56,082 nucleotides of DNA from Sulfurimonas sp. GTDB lineage: Bacteria; Campylobacterota; Campylobacteria; Campylobacterales; Sulfurimonadaceae. Positions within the stretch are counted from its first letter, which is position 1; every line of letters begins with the position of its first letter. Shown here in pieces: positions 25,743-37,528 of the stretch. The translations under genes were made by a program, and so were the position numbers. Where the stretch lies: the NCBI GenBank assembly GCA_027013295.1, contig JALUXP010000071.1:1-56082 (forward strand). Reading direction: 5' to 3'. The notes beneath the pieces are model-generated. The model saw only the letters and a list, made by a program, of their open reading frames with translations. It was not told where the DNA came from and made no database searches.

Positions 25743-26247
25743 AACTAGAGCCAGTGCTACAACAACCACCATCATCTGGTTGTGCATTCTCAGCAGGTAT
25801 TCCAGTCATAGCCTCCTCAGCAGAAGCCTCTCTAATATTGTTAATGGTAACACTAAACATTAAATCCTTTCCAGCTAAAGGGTGATTAAAATCAATAATG
25901 ATATTTTCTTCACCAATCTCTTTAACAACAACTTGTACAGTTCCACCATCTTCACCTTGACCATATAAAGTCATTCCAATTTCTAAGTCAATTCCTTCAA
26001 ATTGATCTTTAGGTACTTCTTGTCTTGCTTCTTCGTTAAAATCACCATAAGCATCTGCAGCTTTTACAAGGATATTACCTTTCTCACCAATAGCCATATC
26101 TACTATACCACTCTCTAAACCAGGAATGATTTGACCCTTACCAAACATAAATACCAATGGTGCTCCACCAACATTACTATCTACTATCTCATCTCCATCT
26201 TTTACTTCATACTCTAATGATACAATTTGATTTGCTTCAATTGCCAT
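25729..26247 (-). CDS. slyD: SlyD-type FKBP peptidyl-prolyl isomerase
   Basis: This 172-residue protein has the FKBP domain split by the insert-in-flap chaperone domain (about 70-120) typical of SlyD. It starts with VSLEYEVKDGDEIVDSN and carries FGKGQIIPGLE. The C-terminal tail ends in Asp-Asp-Gly-Gly followed by a Cys-rich CCSTGSSCGCD, resembling the metal-binding tail of SlyD that supplies nickel to hydrogenases, though without the histidines. It is in the conserved pal-cpoB-slyD-fabD order. Confidence 0.92.
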   Translation of the reverse strand: MAIEANQIVSLEYEVKDGDEIVDSNVGGAPLVFMFGKGQIIPGLESGIVDMAIGEKGNILVKAADAYGDFNEEARQEVPKDQFEGIDLEIGMTLYGQGEDGGTVQVVVKEIGEENIIIDFNHPLAGKDLMFSVTINNIREASAEEAMTGIPAENAQPDDGGCCSTGSSCGCD

Positions 26248-26320
26248 AATTAACCTTTATTTTTTTATTTTGGGATTTTACCATTTTTTTCTATATCTGG
26301 GCTGAATTGAAAGTAACACT

Positions 26321-27274
26321 TTAACCTATTAAGGATAATTGTTTCTTAGCAATTTTAGCTGCCTTGGTGCCTGGATACTTTTTAATAACACCCTTTAAAA
26401 ATGCTTTTGCATTCTTTATATCGCCACTATTTTGCATCGATATACCAGTATATAACATCAATACGGACATATAAGATGCTTTAGAATATAATTTTGCACT
26501 TTTTTTAAAATATGCTATAGCTTCTGAATAGTTTTTTCTAAAATAATAGATCTCACCAATCATATAATGTGCCCGCGCTGGTTTGTATTTATTTTCAATG
26601 AGAAAAGAGTAATATTTAATAGCCTCTGTATATCTCTGCTTATCAAAAAGCTTTTTAGCCTCTTTTGCTATCTGAGCTTTTGATTTACCACTAAACACTG
26701 TTTTCTTTGTTGTTGAAGAGAGCTCTTTAGTAACAACATCTTTAAACTTATTGACATCCATAACCAAACTATTAAACTCAGCTTTTGTAACATAATTTTT
26801 AGATATCTCTTGTACCACTTGTGTCAAGGAAGATAAGCTAAATTTTAATTTTTCAATCTCTAAAGCATTTTTTTGTATTGCATCGCTTAATCTTTTTTCA
26901 AATTCATTAGCATTTTGCAATCTTTTAGCATTCATCTCATCAAGCATTTTTAAAGATTTTTTGTTGAAATGCTCTTTTTGACTTAGATTTTCTAAAATAC
27001 CCTGAAGTCCATCAAGTCTATCCCTCAAAGAATCCAATTCATTTGATTGGTTGTTACTTTTTACTGTAACTTTTTTTAGATGCGTACTTACATCTGTAAG
27101 ATTATTGGTAACTTTATTGAGATGTTTTTTATTTTCAAGAAGTTGTTTTTCCTCTTGAGTGAGACCGTAAGGTTCTGGATTGTTAATATCTCCAGCACCA
27201 AAGGCAGAAGGTTCTGCACTAAGGGTTGAGAAAAACAGAATTGTAGCTAAAGAAGCTACTTTAAAACTATTCAT
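26321..27274 (-). CDS. cpoB: Cell division coordinator CpoB/YbgF (TPR)
   Basis: This 317-residue periplasmic protein has a signal peptide (ending about residue 20, FFSTLSA), a long coiled-coil (50-165) and three to four C-terminal TPR units (about 195-315, AKKLFDKQRYTEAIKYYSFL). The family partners with TolA/Pal to coordinate outer-membrane constriction and septal peptidoglycan synthesis. It follows pal by six bases. Confidence 0.88.
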   Translation of the reverse strand: MNSFKVASLATILFFSTLSAEPSAFGAGDINNPEPYGLTQEEKQLLENKKHLNKVTNNLTDVSTHLKKVTVKSNNQSNELDSLRDRLDGLQGILENLSQKEHFNKKSLKMLDEMNAKRLQNANEFEKRLSDAIQKNALEIEKLKFSLSSLTQVVQEISKNYVTKAEFNSLVMDVNKFKDVVTKELSSTTKKTVFSGKSKAQIAKEAKKLFDKQRYTEAIKYYSFLIENKYKPARAHYMIGEIYYFRKNYSEAIAYFKKSAKLYSKASYMSVLMLYTGISMQNSGDIKNAKAFLKGVIKKYPGTKAAKIAKKQLSLIG

Positions 27275-27280
27275 TTGCTA

Positions 27281-27871
27281 TTATGGCAGAAGCTTAAAGT
27301 CAACACGACGGTTTTTTGCCCAACAAGCCTGTGTCTTTTGAGTACAAAGAGGGTTAGATTTCCCATAACTTACCATAGTTAAACGATTTGCATCAACACC
27401 CTCAGCTACCAATGCTTTTTTAACTGCATCTGCACGCTTAAGACCAAGTGCAAAATTGTATTCATCGCTACCCCACTCATCACAATTACCTTCGAGCTTA
27501 ATCATAAAAGTCTTTGCAGCACCATTGACAATCTTAGCATGGTCTGAGATTTTATTTTGCATCTTAGGAGTTAGATTGTATTTATCAAATCCAAATAAAA
27601 CTGATGACATTTTGTTTTCCAACGAAGCCATTGTCATCTCATTTGAATCAGCATTCTTTGTTGCATTTTCATTAACAGATGTAGCATTTTCATTAATAAC
27701 TGTAGCATTTTCTGCTGGTACTGTTTCAGTTTCGACTGCAACTACTTCTTGATTTTGATTTTGTGTTGCCTCTTGAGTAGCAGCTTGTTCTGCTGGAGTT
27801 GGTTCAACATTCCCACAACCGCTAAATAAAAGTAAAGCGGTTACCGAGCTTGCAAGTATTATTTTTTTCAT
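27281..27871 (-). CDS. pal: Peptidoglycan-associated lipoprotein Pal
   Basis: This 196-residue lipoprotein has lipobox LFSGC (Cys19). A Glu/Asn/Thr-rich linker with repeated ENAT units follows (about 52-70). The C-terminal OmpA domain includes FDKYNLTP, LEGNCDEWGSDEYN and NRRVDFKLLP. It anchors the outer membrane to peptidoglycan and partners TolB. It has its own -10 box upstream (27904-27909), so it can be expressed apart from tolB. Confidence 0.95.
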   Translation of the reverse strand: MKKIILASSVTALLLFSGCGNVEPTPAEQAATQEATQNQNQEVVAVETETVPAENATVINENATSVNENATKNADSNEMTMASLENKMSSVLFGFDKYNLTPKMQNKISDHAKIVNGAAKTFMIKLEGNCDEWGSDEYNFALGLKRADAVKKALVAEGVDANRLTMVSYGKSNPLCTQKTQACWAKNRRVDFKLLP

Positions 27872-27903
27872 ATTAAATGCCTTTTTTATTAATTTACTTG
27901 CAA

Positions 27904-27909
27904 ATTATA
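27904..27909 (-). promoter_or_regulatory. -10 box for pal
   Basis: TATAAT within AGCTATAATTTGC lies 33 bases before the pal ATG on the minus strand. The same 13 bases occur at the fabD promoter. Confidence 0.5.
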
Positions 27910-27938
27910 GCTAAAAATTATTAATGCAAAATAACAAT

Positions 27939-29186
27939 TTACCAATCCATAGCCTGTACTCTTCCATATTTCAATGGAAATAGATAATTCTTATTATGTT
28001 TCAATCTAATAATACCTATAGAACTTTGATTTTTATAGTTTTTGATAAACAATATAGCATCGCCATCAGCTGAAAATCTTGGGAACTCATTCACACCCGT
28101 TGCTGTTAAACGACGGATAAAATCAGTCTTTGTAGATATAATATGAAGATTGAATGTATTTCTTGAAAAGGCACGAGAGCTCTCTCTTGCTTTATATACT
28201 ATATATTCATTATAAGCACTACAAGCAACATTGTTTTTTCCATAATAAACCATCTGTTCTATCTCGTCACTACCAATCTCTTTAGAAAATATATTTGGAT
28301 ATCCAAGTCTATTTGAAACAAAAACAATTCGATTTTTACCCATAAACTGCCCACTTACATCTATGCCACGATACTTTGTGAGTTTTGTTGTTTTTTTACT
28401 TGCTACATCATAAAGATAAATATCTGCTTGTGCATCAGGTGCCATAGTTAAAAGAAGTTTTTTTCCATCTTTACGCACATCTGAGCATATCATCATCCCT
28501 TCAGAAGTGATAATAGTTTTGCTAATTGCAGTTTTAGTATCTACATATTTTAAAGTTGGCTTTATCTCATTTAAAGAGGTATAGTAAAATCCATTTTGCT
28601 CTTTTGAAGCCCATTTTGGAAATAAATTAAATCCACCTTTAATAATAATATGCTGATATGCAAGTGTATAATCGGCAATAACAATTTCACTTCTTTTAGG
28701 ACCTACCACACGAGAGAAAATAACTTTTTTCTTTATCCATTCTATAGAGGGTTGTCCCATAAATTTATTGATTTCATATGCCATAGTGTGTGCTACAAAC
28801 ATGTATTTATCAGAATTATTTACTTTATAGTTTTTTTCTAATACTTTTTCTGCACCTTTGATCACTTTCATTTTCAACATAAAGCCATCAGTATCATTAT
28901 TTTGTAGATTATATTTTAAAACATAATCCATATCTTTATTTTCAACGAGAACTCTGTCAGATTCAAATTCACTTTCTCTGTGAAATCTATCAACATTAAA
29001 GATTGATATGACATTAAGATCAGCAATAAGAGCTTTAAAAAATTTCAATTTGAAAGTTGTATTACTGTGACCTGAAGCATCCTCAACTGCTAGTGATGGG
29101 AGTGAATCAACTTTTTTAATAACTTGTATTGTTGCATCACTCGCATATAAACTTAGTGTAAATAAAATAGTTAAAAGTATTTTCAT
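27939..29186 (-). CDS. tolB: Tol-Pal system protein TolB
   Basis: This 415-residue periplasmic protein has a signal peptide (MKILLTILFTLSLYA), an N-terminal alpha/beta domain and a C-terminal beta-propeller with repeated D-A-D-I-Y-L-Y-D-type blades (DAQADIYLYD, NRLGYPNIF, FPRFSADGDAILF). It links Pal to TolA. It is one base from tolA. The family normally has about 430 residues. Confidence 0.92.
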   Translation of the reverse strand: MKILLTILFTLSLYASDATIQVIKKVDSLPSLAVEDASGHSNTTFKLKFFKALIADLNVISIFNVDRFHRESEFESDRVLVENKDMDYVLKYNLQNNDTDGFMLKMKVIKGAEKVLEKNYKVNNSDKYMFVAHTMAYEINKFMGQPSIEWIKKKVIFSRVVGPKRSEIVIADYTLAYQHIIIKGGFNLFPKWASKEQNGFYYTSLNEIKPTLKYVDTKTAISKTIITSEGMMICSDVRKDGKKLLLTMAPDAQADIYLYDVASKKTTKLTKYRGIDVSGQFMGKNRIVFVSNRLGYPNIFSKEIGSDEIEQMVYYGKNNVACSAYNEYIVYKARESSRAFSRNTFNLHIISTKTDFIRRLTATGVNEFPRFSADGDAILFIKNYKNQSSIGIIRLKHNKNYLFPLKYGRVQAMDW

Positions 29187-29187
29187 A

Positions 29188-29892
29188 TTATTCCTTGGCT
29201 GTTAATTCTATTATATAACTTCCTGATCTGTTATCAGGATTGATTGGAAAATTAATCCCCATAAGTCTCTCTTTTATCTTATCACATTCTGCATTCAAAT
29301 CAGTATTATCAGAATATGTTAATATTCTAAAATCCATGACCTTTCCTAAAGCATTTAATTCAATCACAGCTTTGACTGTATGCCCCTGAGAGTTTGCTGG
29401 TGGATAAAAGGAATCATAAACTTGAAGTTGAATTTTAGCCAAATATTCATTAACCTCAGTTGCACTTGATTGACTCAGTTGCTCTTCAATTTGTTCTATT
29501 TGCTTCACTTCATTTTCTTTGGTTGTGCTTATTTTTTTATTTATCTCTTGTAGTCTTTTTGCATTAATTTTTTTAACCTTATGCTTTTGAATCTTAAGTG
29601 CTTTAGTCTTTACACTGCTAAAGAGATCATCTATATCAAGCTCATCTGACTCTACTGGTTTTATAACTTGATGAACAATCTCTTTTTTAACCTGTTTAAT
29701 GATTTTTTTCTTTCTCACAGTTTTATGCTTAGAGGGGGTAATGGTTATAGAGATAAAATCATCCTTTTTAAGTGCATATTGGGGTATCTTATTGTCATGG
29801 AGCATCATTGTTATAAAAAACATAATAACAATGAAAAAAAGACTAAATGAGATAAACCCACTGAGATAAAAATACTTTGTACTATTAACCAT
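29188..29892 (-). CDS. tolA: TolA/TonB-like energy transducer
   Basis: This 234-residue inner-membrane protein has one N-terminal helix (about 10-32) and a Lys/Val-rich periplasmic stalk (50-140). Its C-terminal TolA-type domain (150-234) has EYLAKIQLQVYDSFYPP and AVIELNALGKVMDFRIL. It transmits energy from TolQ/TolR (here ExbB/ExbD-like) to TolB and Pal. The stalk is much shorter than the roughly 420-residue E. coli TolA, as usual in Campylobacterota. Confidence 0.85.
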   Translation of the reverse strand: MVNSTKYFYLSGFISFSLFFIVIMFFITMMLHDNKIPQYALKKDDFISITITPSKHKTVRKKKIIKQVKKEIVHQVIKPVESDELDIDDLFSSVKTKALKIQKHKVKKINAKRLQEINKKISTTKENEVKQIEQIEEQLSQSSATEVNEYLAKIQLQVYDSFYPPANSQGHTVKAVIELNALGKVMDFRILTYSDNTDLNAECDKIKERLMGINFPINPDNRSGSYIIELTAKE

Positions 29893-30277
29893 TGGTAGCT
29901 AAAGAGACCTCTAAAAAGCCTGATTGCTTCACAGCACCTAGTATTTTCATCACTACACCATAATCTAAGGACTTATCAGCACTTATCATTACAGTAGCTT
30001 TGAGATCAAGTTTTCTTGAATATTTGTAAAAGTTATCTGAAAAAGAGTTAAGCTGGAAATTCTCTTTATTGACGGTTAGAGAGAGATCTTTTTTAATAAC
30101 AATATGAACTGGGGGAATTTTTACTATCTGTTTTGATGCGGAACCTTGAGGGAGTTTTATATCCTCTTCATAAATTATATTTGGTGCGATAACCATTAAA
30201 ATAGCTAAAAGTACCAACATTATATCTACCATAGGGGTAATATTTAAGTCTGGTTTCTCATCCCAATCATAATACAT
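29885..30277 (-). CDS. tolR: TolR/ExbD-family protein
   Basis: This 130-residue protein has a single membrane helix bearing the key proton-path Asp in ITPMVDIMLVLLAIL (about residues 13-27), followed by a periplasmic domain. With the TolQ/ExbB partner it uses the proton motive force to drive TolA. It overlaps tolA by eight bases and its partner by one base. It could equally be named exbD; Tol context decides the symbol. Confidence 0.88.
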   Translation of the reverse strand: MYYDWDEKPDLNITPMVDIMLVLLAILMVIAPNIIYEEDIKLPQGSASKQIVKIPPVHIVIKKDLSLTVNKENFQLNSFSDNFYKYSRKLDLKATVMISADKSLDYGVVMKILGAVKQSGFLEVSLATNG

Positions 30278-30846
30278 TACTGCTCTTTTTTAGCTAAAAC
30301 TGCATCACTTTGCATCTGTAAAAAATTGATAATTTCAAAAGATTTTCTTTTTAGAGCCTGATGGTAAGTATATGCGAATATGGCTACAAATATACCAGCG
30401 GCAGTAGCTACAAGTGCATCTGAGACTCCAGAAGCTATGATAGACATACCACCAGTTGTTTGACCTATATGTGTAAAAGTATCCAAAATAGCGACAACCG
30501 TACCAAATAACCCGATAAACGGCGTAGTAGATGAAAAAACAGATATCAAAGATAAACCTTTGGTTGCTTCTTTGGTGGCAGAGAGCATAGCCAAGTCTAA
30601 TATCTCTTTTTTCACTACAGTTGTTGATCTTAAAAATTTATATAAAAAAGAGCGTTCACTTACAGTTGGAGCTCCCATTAACAAACTCTCAAATGAGTTG
30701 GACTCCTCTTGGAGCCAACTGTTTAGAGAAAAGTAGCGATAGAAAAAAACCCAATTTAATATGATAAAGTATAACGCTAAAAGAACTAGCACACCTATAG
30801 TAACAGGGTGACTTTTAAGATAAAAATCTAATATTTGATTTATCAT
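30277..30846 (-). CDS. tolQ: TolQ/ExbB-family proton channel protein
   Basis: This 189-residue protein has three membrane helices (about 15-37, 100-120 and 140-165). The conserved GLFGTVVAILDTF and ALVATAAGIFVAI segments of the MotA/TolQ/ExbB family are present. It forms the motor with the next gene. It starts eight bases after the atpC stop, so Tol expression follows the ATP synthase operon. Confidence 0.9.
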   Translation of the reverse strand: MINQILDFYLKSHPVTIGVLVLLALYFIILNWVFFYRYFSLNSWLQEESNSFESLLMGAPTVSERSFLYKFLRSTTVVKKEILDLAMLSATKEATKGLSLISVFSSTTPFIGLFGTVVAILDTFTHIGQTTGGMSIIASGVSDALVATAAGIFVAIFAYTYHQALKRKSFEIINFLQMQSDAVLAKKEQ

Positions 30847-30854
30847 ACAATCAG

Positions 30855-31247
30855 TTAGATAAGGTTTTGAGCAGCTGTTTCAAGTTTAGCTGATACAGAA
30901 GCGATTGCTTGACCTGAATCTTCAATACTTTTTACAAGAGCTTTGGCTTCTTCAAGAGCATCAGCAATAGCACTTTCATTCTCACCACGAATAGCTACAG
31001 CACCCTCAACAAGAACAACAACTTGTTGTTCATCCACATGAACAACGCCCCAGTTGATTAAAACTGATTCGACTGTTTTATCTTCTTTTTCAATATCTAC
31101 AACACCCGCTTCAAGCAAAGTTGAAACAGATGAATGGTGTGCAAGAACACCAAACTCACCCTCTTCACCAGGAAGAGTTACACTCACAGCATTATCATGA
31201 AAGATTTCGCCATTTGGAGTTATGATTTCTAATTTAAATGTCTCCAT
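30855..31247 (-). CDS. atpC: ATP synthase epsilon subunit
   Basis: This 130-residue subunit has an N-terminal beta-sandwich (LEIITPNGEIFHDNA, LPGEEGEFGVLAHHSS) and a C-terminal helical pair. It is part of the F1 rotor and regulates ATPase activity. It is last of the atp genes, 22 bases after atpD. Confidence 0.96.
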   Translation of the reverse strand: METFKLEIITPNGEIFHDNAVSVTLPGEEGEFGVLAHHSSVSTLLEAGVVDIEKEDKTVESVLINWGVVHVDEQQVVVLVEGAVAIRGENESAIADALEEAKALVKSIEDSGQAIASVSAKLETAAQNLI

Positions 31248-31269
31248 TAGAGTCCTTTGTATTTATTGA

Positions 31270-33563
<2,294 letters not shown>

Positions 33564-33573
33564 AGTTTAATCC

Positions 33574-35091
33574 TTAAGCTACTACAAAAGAAGCTTTAAA
33601 CTCTTCAAGTGCTTTAAGTATTAATGCTTTTGTATCATCATCAACTTTTGATGCACTTCTAATGTTTTCAAAAATTTGAGGATAACTTGCTTCTATAAAT
33701 GGATACATTTCAGCTTCAAATCTAACGACATTAGAAGCATCCATATCATCCAAGAAACCTTCATTACCAGCGAAGATAATGAGAACTTGTTTCTCAGCTG
33801 AAAGTGGAGAAAAAGGACCTTGTTTTAGAACTTCTACCATTCTCTGACCACGCTCAAGTTGTTTACGAGAAGTTTCATCAAGATCAGATGCAAACTGAGC
33901 AAATGCTTGAAGTTCACGATACTGAGCAAGATCAAGTCTTAAAGTACCAGCAACTTGCTTTGTAGCTTTAATCTGAGCAGCACCACCAACACGGCTTACC
34001 GAAAGACCGACATTGATTGCTGGACGAACACCTGAGTTAAATAGTTCAGTCTCAAGGAAAATCTGACCATCAGTAATGGAGATAACATTTGTTGGAATAT
34101 ATGCCGCAACATCACCCGCTTGAGTCTCAATAATAGGAAGAGCAGTTAATGAACCAGCTCCATCTTCATCGCAAAGTTTCGCAGCACGCTCAAGTAATCT
34201 TGAGTGAACATAGAAAACATCACCAGGATATGCTTCACGACCCGGAGGACGACGAAGGATAAGTGACATTTCACGGTATGCAACTGCATGCTTAGATAAA
34301 TCATCATATACGATAAGACCATGTCTAGCATTATCACGAAAGTACTCACCCATAGCAACACCTGTATAAGGTGCTATAAATTGGAGTGCGGCAGCTTCAG
34401 CAGCTGTTGAAGATACAATGATTGTATATTCCATAGCACCATGCTCTTCCAAACGACGAACGATTTGTGCTACAGTTGATTCTTTTTGACCAATCGCAAC
34501 ATAGATACATACAACACCATTACCTTTTTGGTTAATAATAGCATCGATTGCAACTGTTGTTTTACCAGTTTGTCTATCACCAATGATAAGCTCTCTTTGA
34601 CCACGACCAATAGGAACAAGAGCATCAATAGCTTTAATACCAGTTGCTAGTGGCTCATGAACTGATTTACGGTTCATGATTCCAGGTGCTTTTTCCTCAA
34701 CGAAACGAGTTTCAGTTGATTCTATTGGACCTTTACCGTCGATAGGCTCACCTAACGCATTTACAACGCGACCAATGAGTGCATCACCGACAGGAACACG
34801 AAGAAGTTGTCCTAATCTTTTAACGCTCATACCCTCTTTAAGGTTTTCACCTGAACCAAGAATTACAACACCTACAGCACTTTCTTCAAGGTTCATTACT
34901 AAACCTTTGATGCCGTCTTCAAATTCAACCATCTCCCCTGCCATTACATTGCTAAGTCCGTAAACTTGCGCAACACCATCTGCATAAGAAACAATCTTAC
35001 CTGTTTCATTTATATCAACATTTAATTCAAAATTGTCAATACGTTCTTTAATTATTGAGCTGATCTCATCAGCTTGAATTTTTGTTACCAC
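33574..35091 (-). CDS. atpA: ATP synthase alpha subunit
   Basis: This 505-residue regulatory subunit starts at GTG 35091, with AGGAG seven bases upstream. Its N-terminal [13 protein letters not shown] aligns with family starts. Walker A is GDRQTGKT, and the signature [14 protein letters not shown] is intact. It is flanked by atpH and atpG. Confidence 0.98.
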   Translation of the reverse strand: MVTKIQADEISSIIKERIDNFELNVDINETGKIVSYADGVAQVYGLSNVMAGEMVEFEDGIKGLVMNLEESAVGVVILGSGENLKEGMSVKRLGQLLRVPVGDALIGRVVNALGEPIDGKGPIESTETRFVEEKAPGIMNRKSVHEPLATGIKAIDALVPIGRGQRELIIGDRQTGKTTVAIDAIINQKGNGVVCIYVAIGQKESTVAQIVRRLEEHGAMEYTIIVSSTAAEAAALQFIAPYTGVAMGEYFRDNARHGLIVYDDLSKHAVAYREMSLILRRPPGREAYPGDVFYVHSRLLERAAKLCDEDGAGSLTALPIIETQAGDVAAYIPTNVISITDGQIFLETELFNSGVRPAINVGLSVSRVGGAAQIKATKQVAGTLRLDLAQYRELQAFAQFASDLDETSRKQLERGQRMVEVLKQGPFSPLSAEKQVLIIFAGNEGFLDDMDASNVVRFEAEMYPFIEASYPQIFENIRSASKVDDDTKALILKALEEFKASFVVA

Positions 35092-35111
35092 TACACATCT
35101 CCTCTCATGAA

Positions 35112-35645
35112 TTATATTGCTTTAACAATATGATCTATTATTTGGTTGTTAATTCGAGTTTTAGAAAAATTAATCTCTATGCCCAAATCTTCAACATCAA
35201 CTTTGATACCGTTAAAGTCATTTTGCACAAATTCTAATGTGATTTTTGAGTTATATTTTTCACCCAATCCTACACCTAGTTCTTTGATAACTTTAGCTGT
35301 CATCTTTTCATCACTATATACTATACCTGTATAACTTTTGTTTGTAGCGGCAAGGTCTTTTTTCATTTCCACTGCAATAGCTGGGATGATATGAAGACGC
35401 TTATGCTCACCTAAGAGTTTTATAAGGTTATTTAACACATCAGACTTAGCTGATTTTACAGCATCTAGCAATATGCTAGTTTTATCTTCTACCTTTACAT
35501 TTGGATTATTAATGATATTGTTAAAACTATCATTATCAAATGCAAGAGCGAGTTCTGTAAATATATTAGAGATAATCTGTAAAGACTTTAACTTAGTGTC
35601 TTTTTTTAATGCTTTGATATATCTTTTTGCAATCTGTTCAGCCAT
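35112..35645 (-). CDS. atpH: ATP synthase delta subunit
   Basis: This 177-residue stator protein starts at ATG 35645 ([16 protein letters not shown]); the TTG three codons earlier overlaps the atpF stop. The C-terminal [18 protein letters not shown] matches the family. It joins F1 to the b stalk. Confidence 0.94.
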   Translation of the reverse strand: MAEQIAKRYIKALKKDTKLKSLQIISNIFTELALAFDNDSFNNIINNPNVKVEDKTSILLDAVKSAKSDVLNNLIKLLGEHKRLHIIPAIAVEMKKDLAATNKSYTGIVYSDEKMTAKVIKELGVGLGEKYNSKITLEFVQNDFNGIKVDVEDLGIEINFSKTRINNQIIDHIVKAI

Positions 35646-35646
35646 A

Positions 35647-36165
35647 TTATGCAACCTTCTTTAAAATAACTTGTGCCATAGATTTTTTGTCTAAAGTAGC
35701 ACTTGTATCTGAAAGAATTTCGTTCACAGTTGTTTCAACAACTTTACGAATCATCTTACGCTGTTCAAATTCCATCTGAACTTCTAATTGCCTAGAGAGA
35801 ACATTTAAGTCACTATCACACTGTGCCATGATGTTGTCATTTAAGATTTTGTTTTCTTTTTTAGAAACAACTAAAAGTTCTTCCGCAAACTTATCTGCTT
35901 TTAAAACTTTAGAAGTTGCTTCTTTTTTAAGATTAGCAGTCTCTTTTAACTTATCTTGAACTTTCTGCAACTCATTTGCTATCCCTTGACTTCTTCCTGT
36001 AAAATAATTTTTTACAGGTTCAGCCACAAGATACCAAACAAGACCAGCAAATAAGGCAAAGTTTACAGTTCTTTGAACTATATCAGTGCCACCCTCATGT
36101 TCACCATGACCAGATGCTAATGCATATGTTGATACAGTTAGTAATAACAGTAAAATTTTATTCAT
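35647..36165 (-). CDS. atpF: ATP synthase b subunit
   Basis: This 172-residue protein has an N-terminal signal-like hydrophobic run (KILLLLLTVSTYALA), then a second membrane helix (about 28-46, VNFALFAGLVWYLVAEPV) and a long charged coiled-coil. The two hydrophobic stretches are typical of the longer b subunit of Campylobacterota. It is paired with the b' gene upstream. Confidence 0.92.
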   Translation of the reverse strand: MNKILLLLLTVSTYALASGHGEHEGGTDIVQRTVNFALFAGLVWYLVAEPVKNYFTGRSQGIANELQKVQDKLKETANLKKEATSKVLKADKFAEELLVVSKKENKILNDNIMAQCDSDLNVLSRQLEVQMEFEQRKMIRKVVETTVNEILSDTSATLDKKSMAQVILKKVA

Positions 36166-36174
36166 TTAACATCC

Positions 36175-36597
36175 TTATATTTGACTAAATTTAGCATTTA
36201 GTGCCTCTTTAAAAACTGGAACTTGAGATTTTAAATCTTCTTCAAGTTTCATTTTCTGTTCATTTAGAGATTTTTCAAACTCTAAATACTCACTAGCCAA
36301 CTCAGCCCGTCTAGCTTCAATCTTACTATCTGCTAATTCTTTAGCATCTGCGATTACTTTTTCTCTTAGTGTTGCAACTTCCAGTTTAGCATCCATAACT
36401 ATTTTTTCAGCTTTTGCGTTTATAGAGTTGATTTCATCATCATTTGAACCTACTTTTTGTAAGTCTTTTTTAATGTCATCATCTCTTTTGTTCATAAAAG
36501 CGAATAATGGGTTATAGAGCCAACTGTTAAGAGTAACAATAAGTGTAAGAAACACAGCTAATGTAGCTATTAGCAATATTGGATTAATATCTAACAT
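36175..36597 (-). CDS. atpF': ATP synthase b' subunit
   Basis: This 140-residue protein starts at ATG 36597, preceded by a near-perfect AGGAGGT four bases away. An earlier in-frame ATG at 36621 is part of the -10 box and is rejected. One N-terminal membrane helix (about 5-25) is followed by a long coiled-coil. It forms the heterodimeric peripheral stalk with atpF. It is first of the atp run; atpB and atpE must lie elsewhere, as usual in this phylum. Confidence 0.92.
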   Translation of the reverse strand: MLDINPILLIATLAVFLTLIVTLNSWLYNPLFAFMNKRDDDIKKDLQKVGSNDDEINSINAKAEKIVMDAKLEVATLREKVIADAKELADSKIEARRAELASEYLEFEKSLNEQKMKLEEDLKSQVPVFKEALNAKFSQI

Positions 36598-36619
36598 AGC
36601 ACCTCCTAAAAGTTGCGCC

Positions 36620-36625
36620 ATTATA
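36620..36625 (-). promoter_or_regulatory. -10 box of the atp operon
   Basis: TATAAT on the minus strand, in TTGTATAATGG, lies 22 bases before the atpF' start. The gap from parB (about 55 bases) is the largest break in this part of the superoperon, supporting a promoter here. Confidence 0.55.
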
Positions 36626-36676
36626 CAATGATAAAATTGAAACTTTAGTTAAAGTAACTAAAAAAATTTATAATTT

Positions 36677-37528
36677 TTATATTTTGTTTAAATAAGAGAG
36701 AAGTTTTTCTATTTGAGACTCATCTTTAAACTCGATTGTGAGCTTATTTTGTGAACTTTTTGCTTTAAATCCCAAATGAGTAAATTTATTTTCAATATGT
36801 TCAAAGTTAAAACGATTTGAAGTTTTTTTATGAAATTTTTCTGTCACAAAAGGGTCATTTTTCAAACCCTTAATCATAGACTCAACTTCACGCACACTCA
36901 ATTTTTGTCCTACAATAGAATTTACAAGTACTTGTTGTTGTTTCTCATCTAAACCGACTAAAACCTTTGCATGTCCAGCAGTTATTTTTTTATCTATAAT
37001 AGCTTTTTGTGTTTTATTTGAAAGTTGAAGCAAGCGTAAAGTATTGGTAATATGGGTACGACTTTTATGTACCTTACCCGCTAACTCCTCTTGAGTTAGT
37101 TCATGAAGTTTTAGAAGTTCTCCATAAGCTAAGGCAAGTTCTATCGAGTTAAGCTCATCTCTTTGAATATTTTCTACAAGAGCAAACTGACGCATTCTTT
37201 GTTCATCAGAGTTTTGGATAATTGCACGAATCGTTTTGAGCTTCATCAACTTAGATGCTCGAAGTCGTCTCTCTCCAGCAATCAGAACATAACCATCAAT
37301 ATCTTCTGTTAAAACTACTGGTTGTAGTAGTCCATCCGATTTAATAGACTCTCCAAGTTCTTGTAAAGAGGACTCATCAAAGTTTTTACGAGGCTGAAAT
37401 GGATTTGGACGAATATCTTTAAGATTTATCTCCATTATAGTGTCTTTAGAAGAACCTTCGTTATCGTAAGCTTCATCCATCTCACCGAGAAGAGCATCAA
37501 GACCACGACCTAACTTTTGTGATTTCAT
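36677..37528 (-). CDS. parB: Chromosome partitioning protein ParB
   Basis: This 283-residue CTP-switch protein binds parS and loads SMC. It shows the N-terminal KLGRGLDALLGE tag that contacts ParA, the ParB/Srx box (IRPNPFQPRK, AGERRLRASKL) and a helix-turn-helix (LAGKVHKSRTHITNTLRLL). The C-terminal dimer domain ends at about 283. It overlaps parA by one base. Confidence 0.96.
   Translation of the reverse strand: MKSQKLGRGLDALLGEMDEAYDNEGSSKDTIMEINLKDIRPNPFQPRKNFDESSLQELGESIKSDGLLQPVVLTEDIDGYVLIAGERRLRASKLMKLKTIRAIIQNSDEQRMRQFALVENIQRDELNSIELALAYGELLKLHELTQEELAGKVHKSRTHITNTLRLLQLSNKTQKAIIDKKITAGHAKVLVGLDEKQQQVLVNSIVGQKLSVREVESMIKGLKNDPFVTEKFHKKTSNRFNFEHIENKFTHLGFKAKSSQNKLTIEFKDESQIEKLLSYLNKI

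Noticed and set aside
36598-36621. Earlier ATG for atpF'
   Set aside because: This ATG is part of the TATAATGG promoter box; AGGAGGT sits before the next ATG at 36597.
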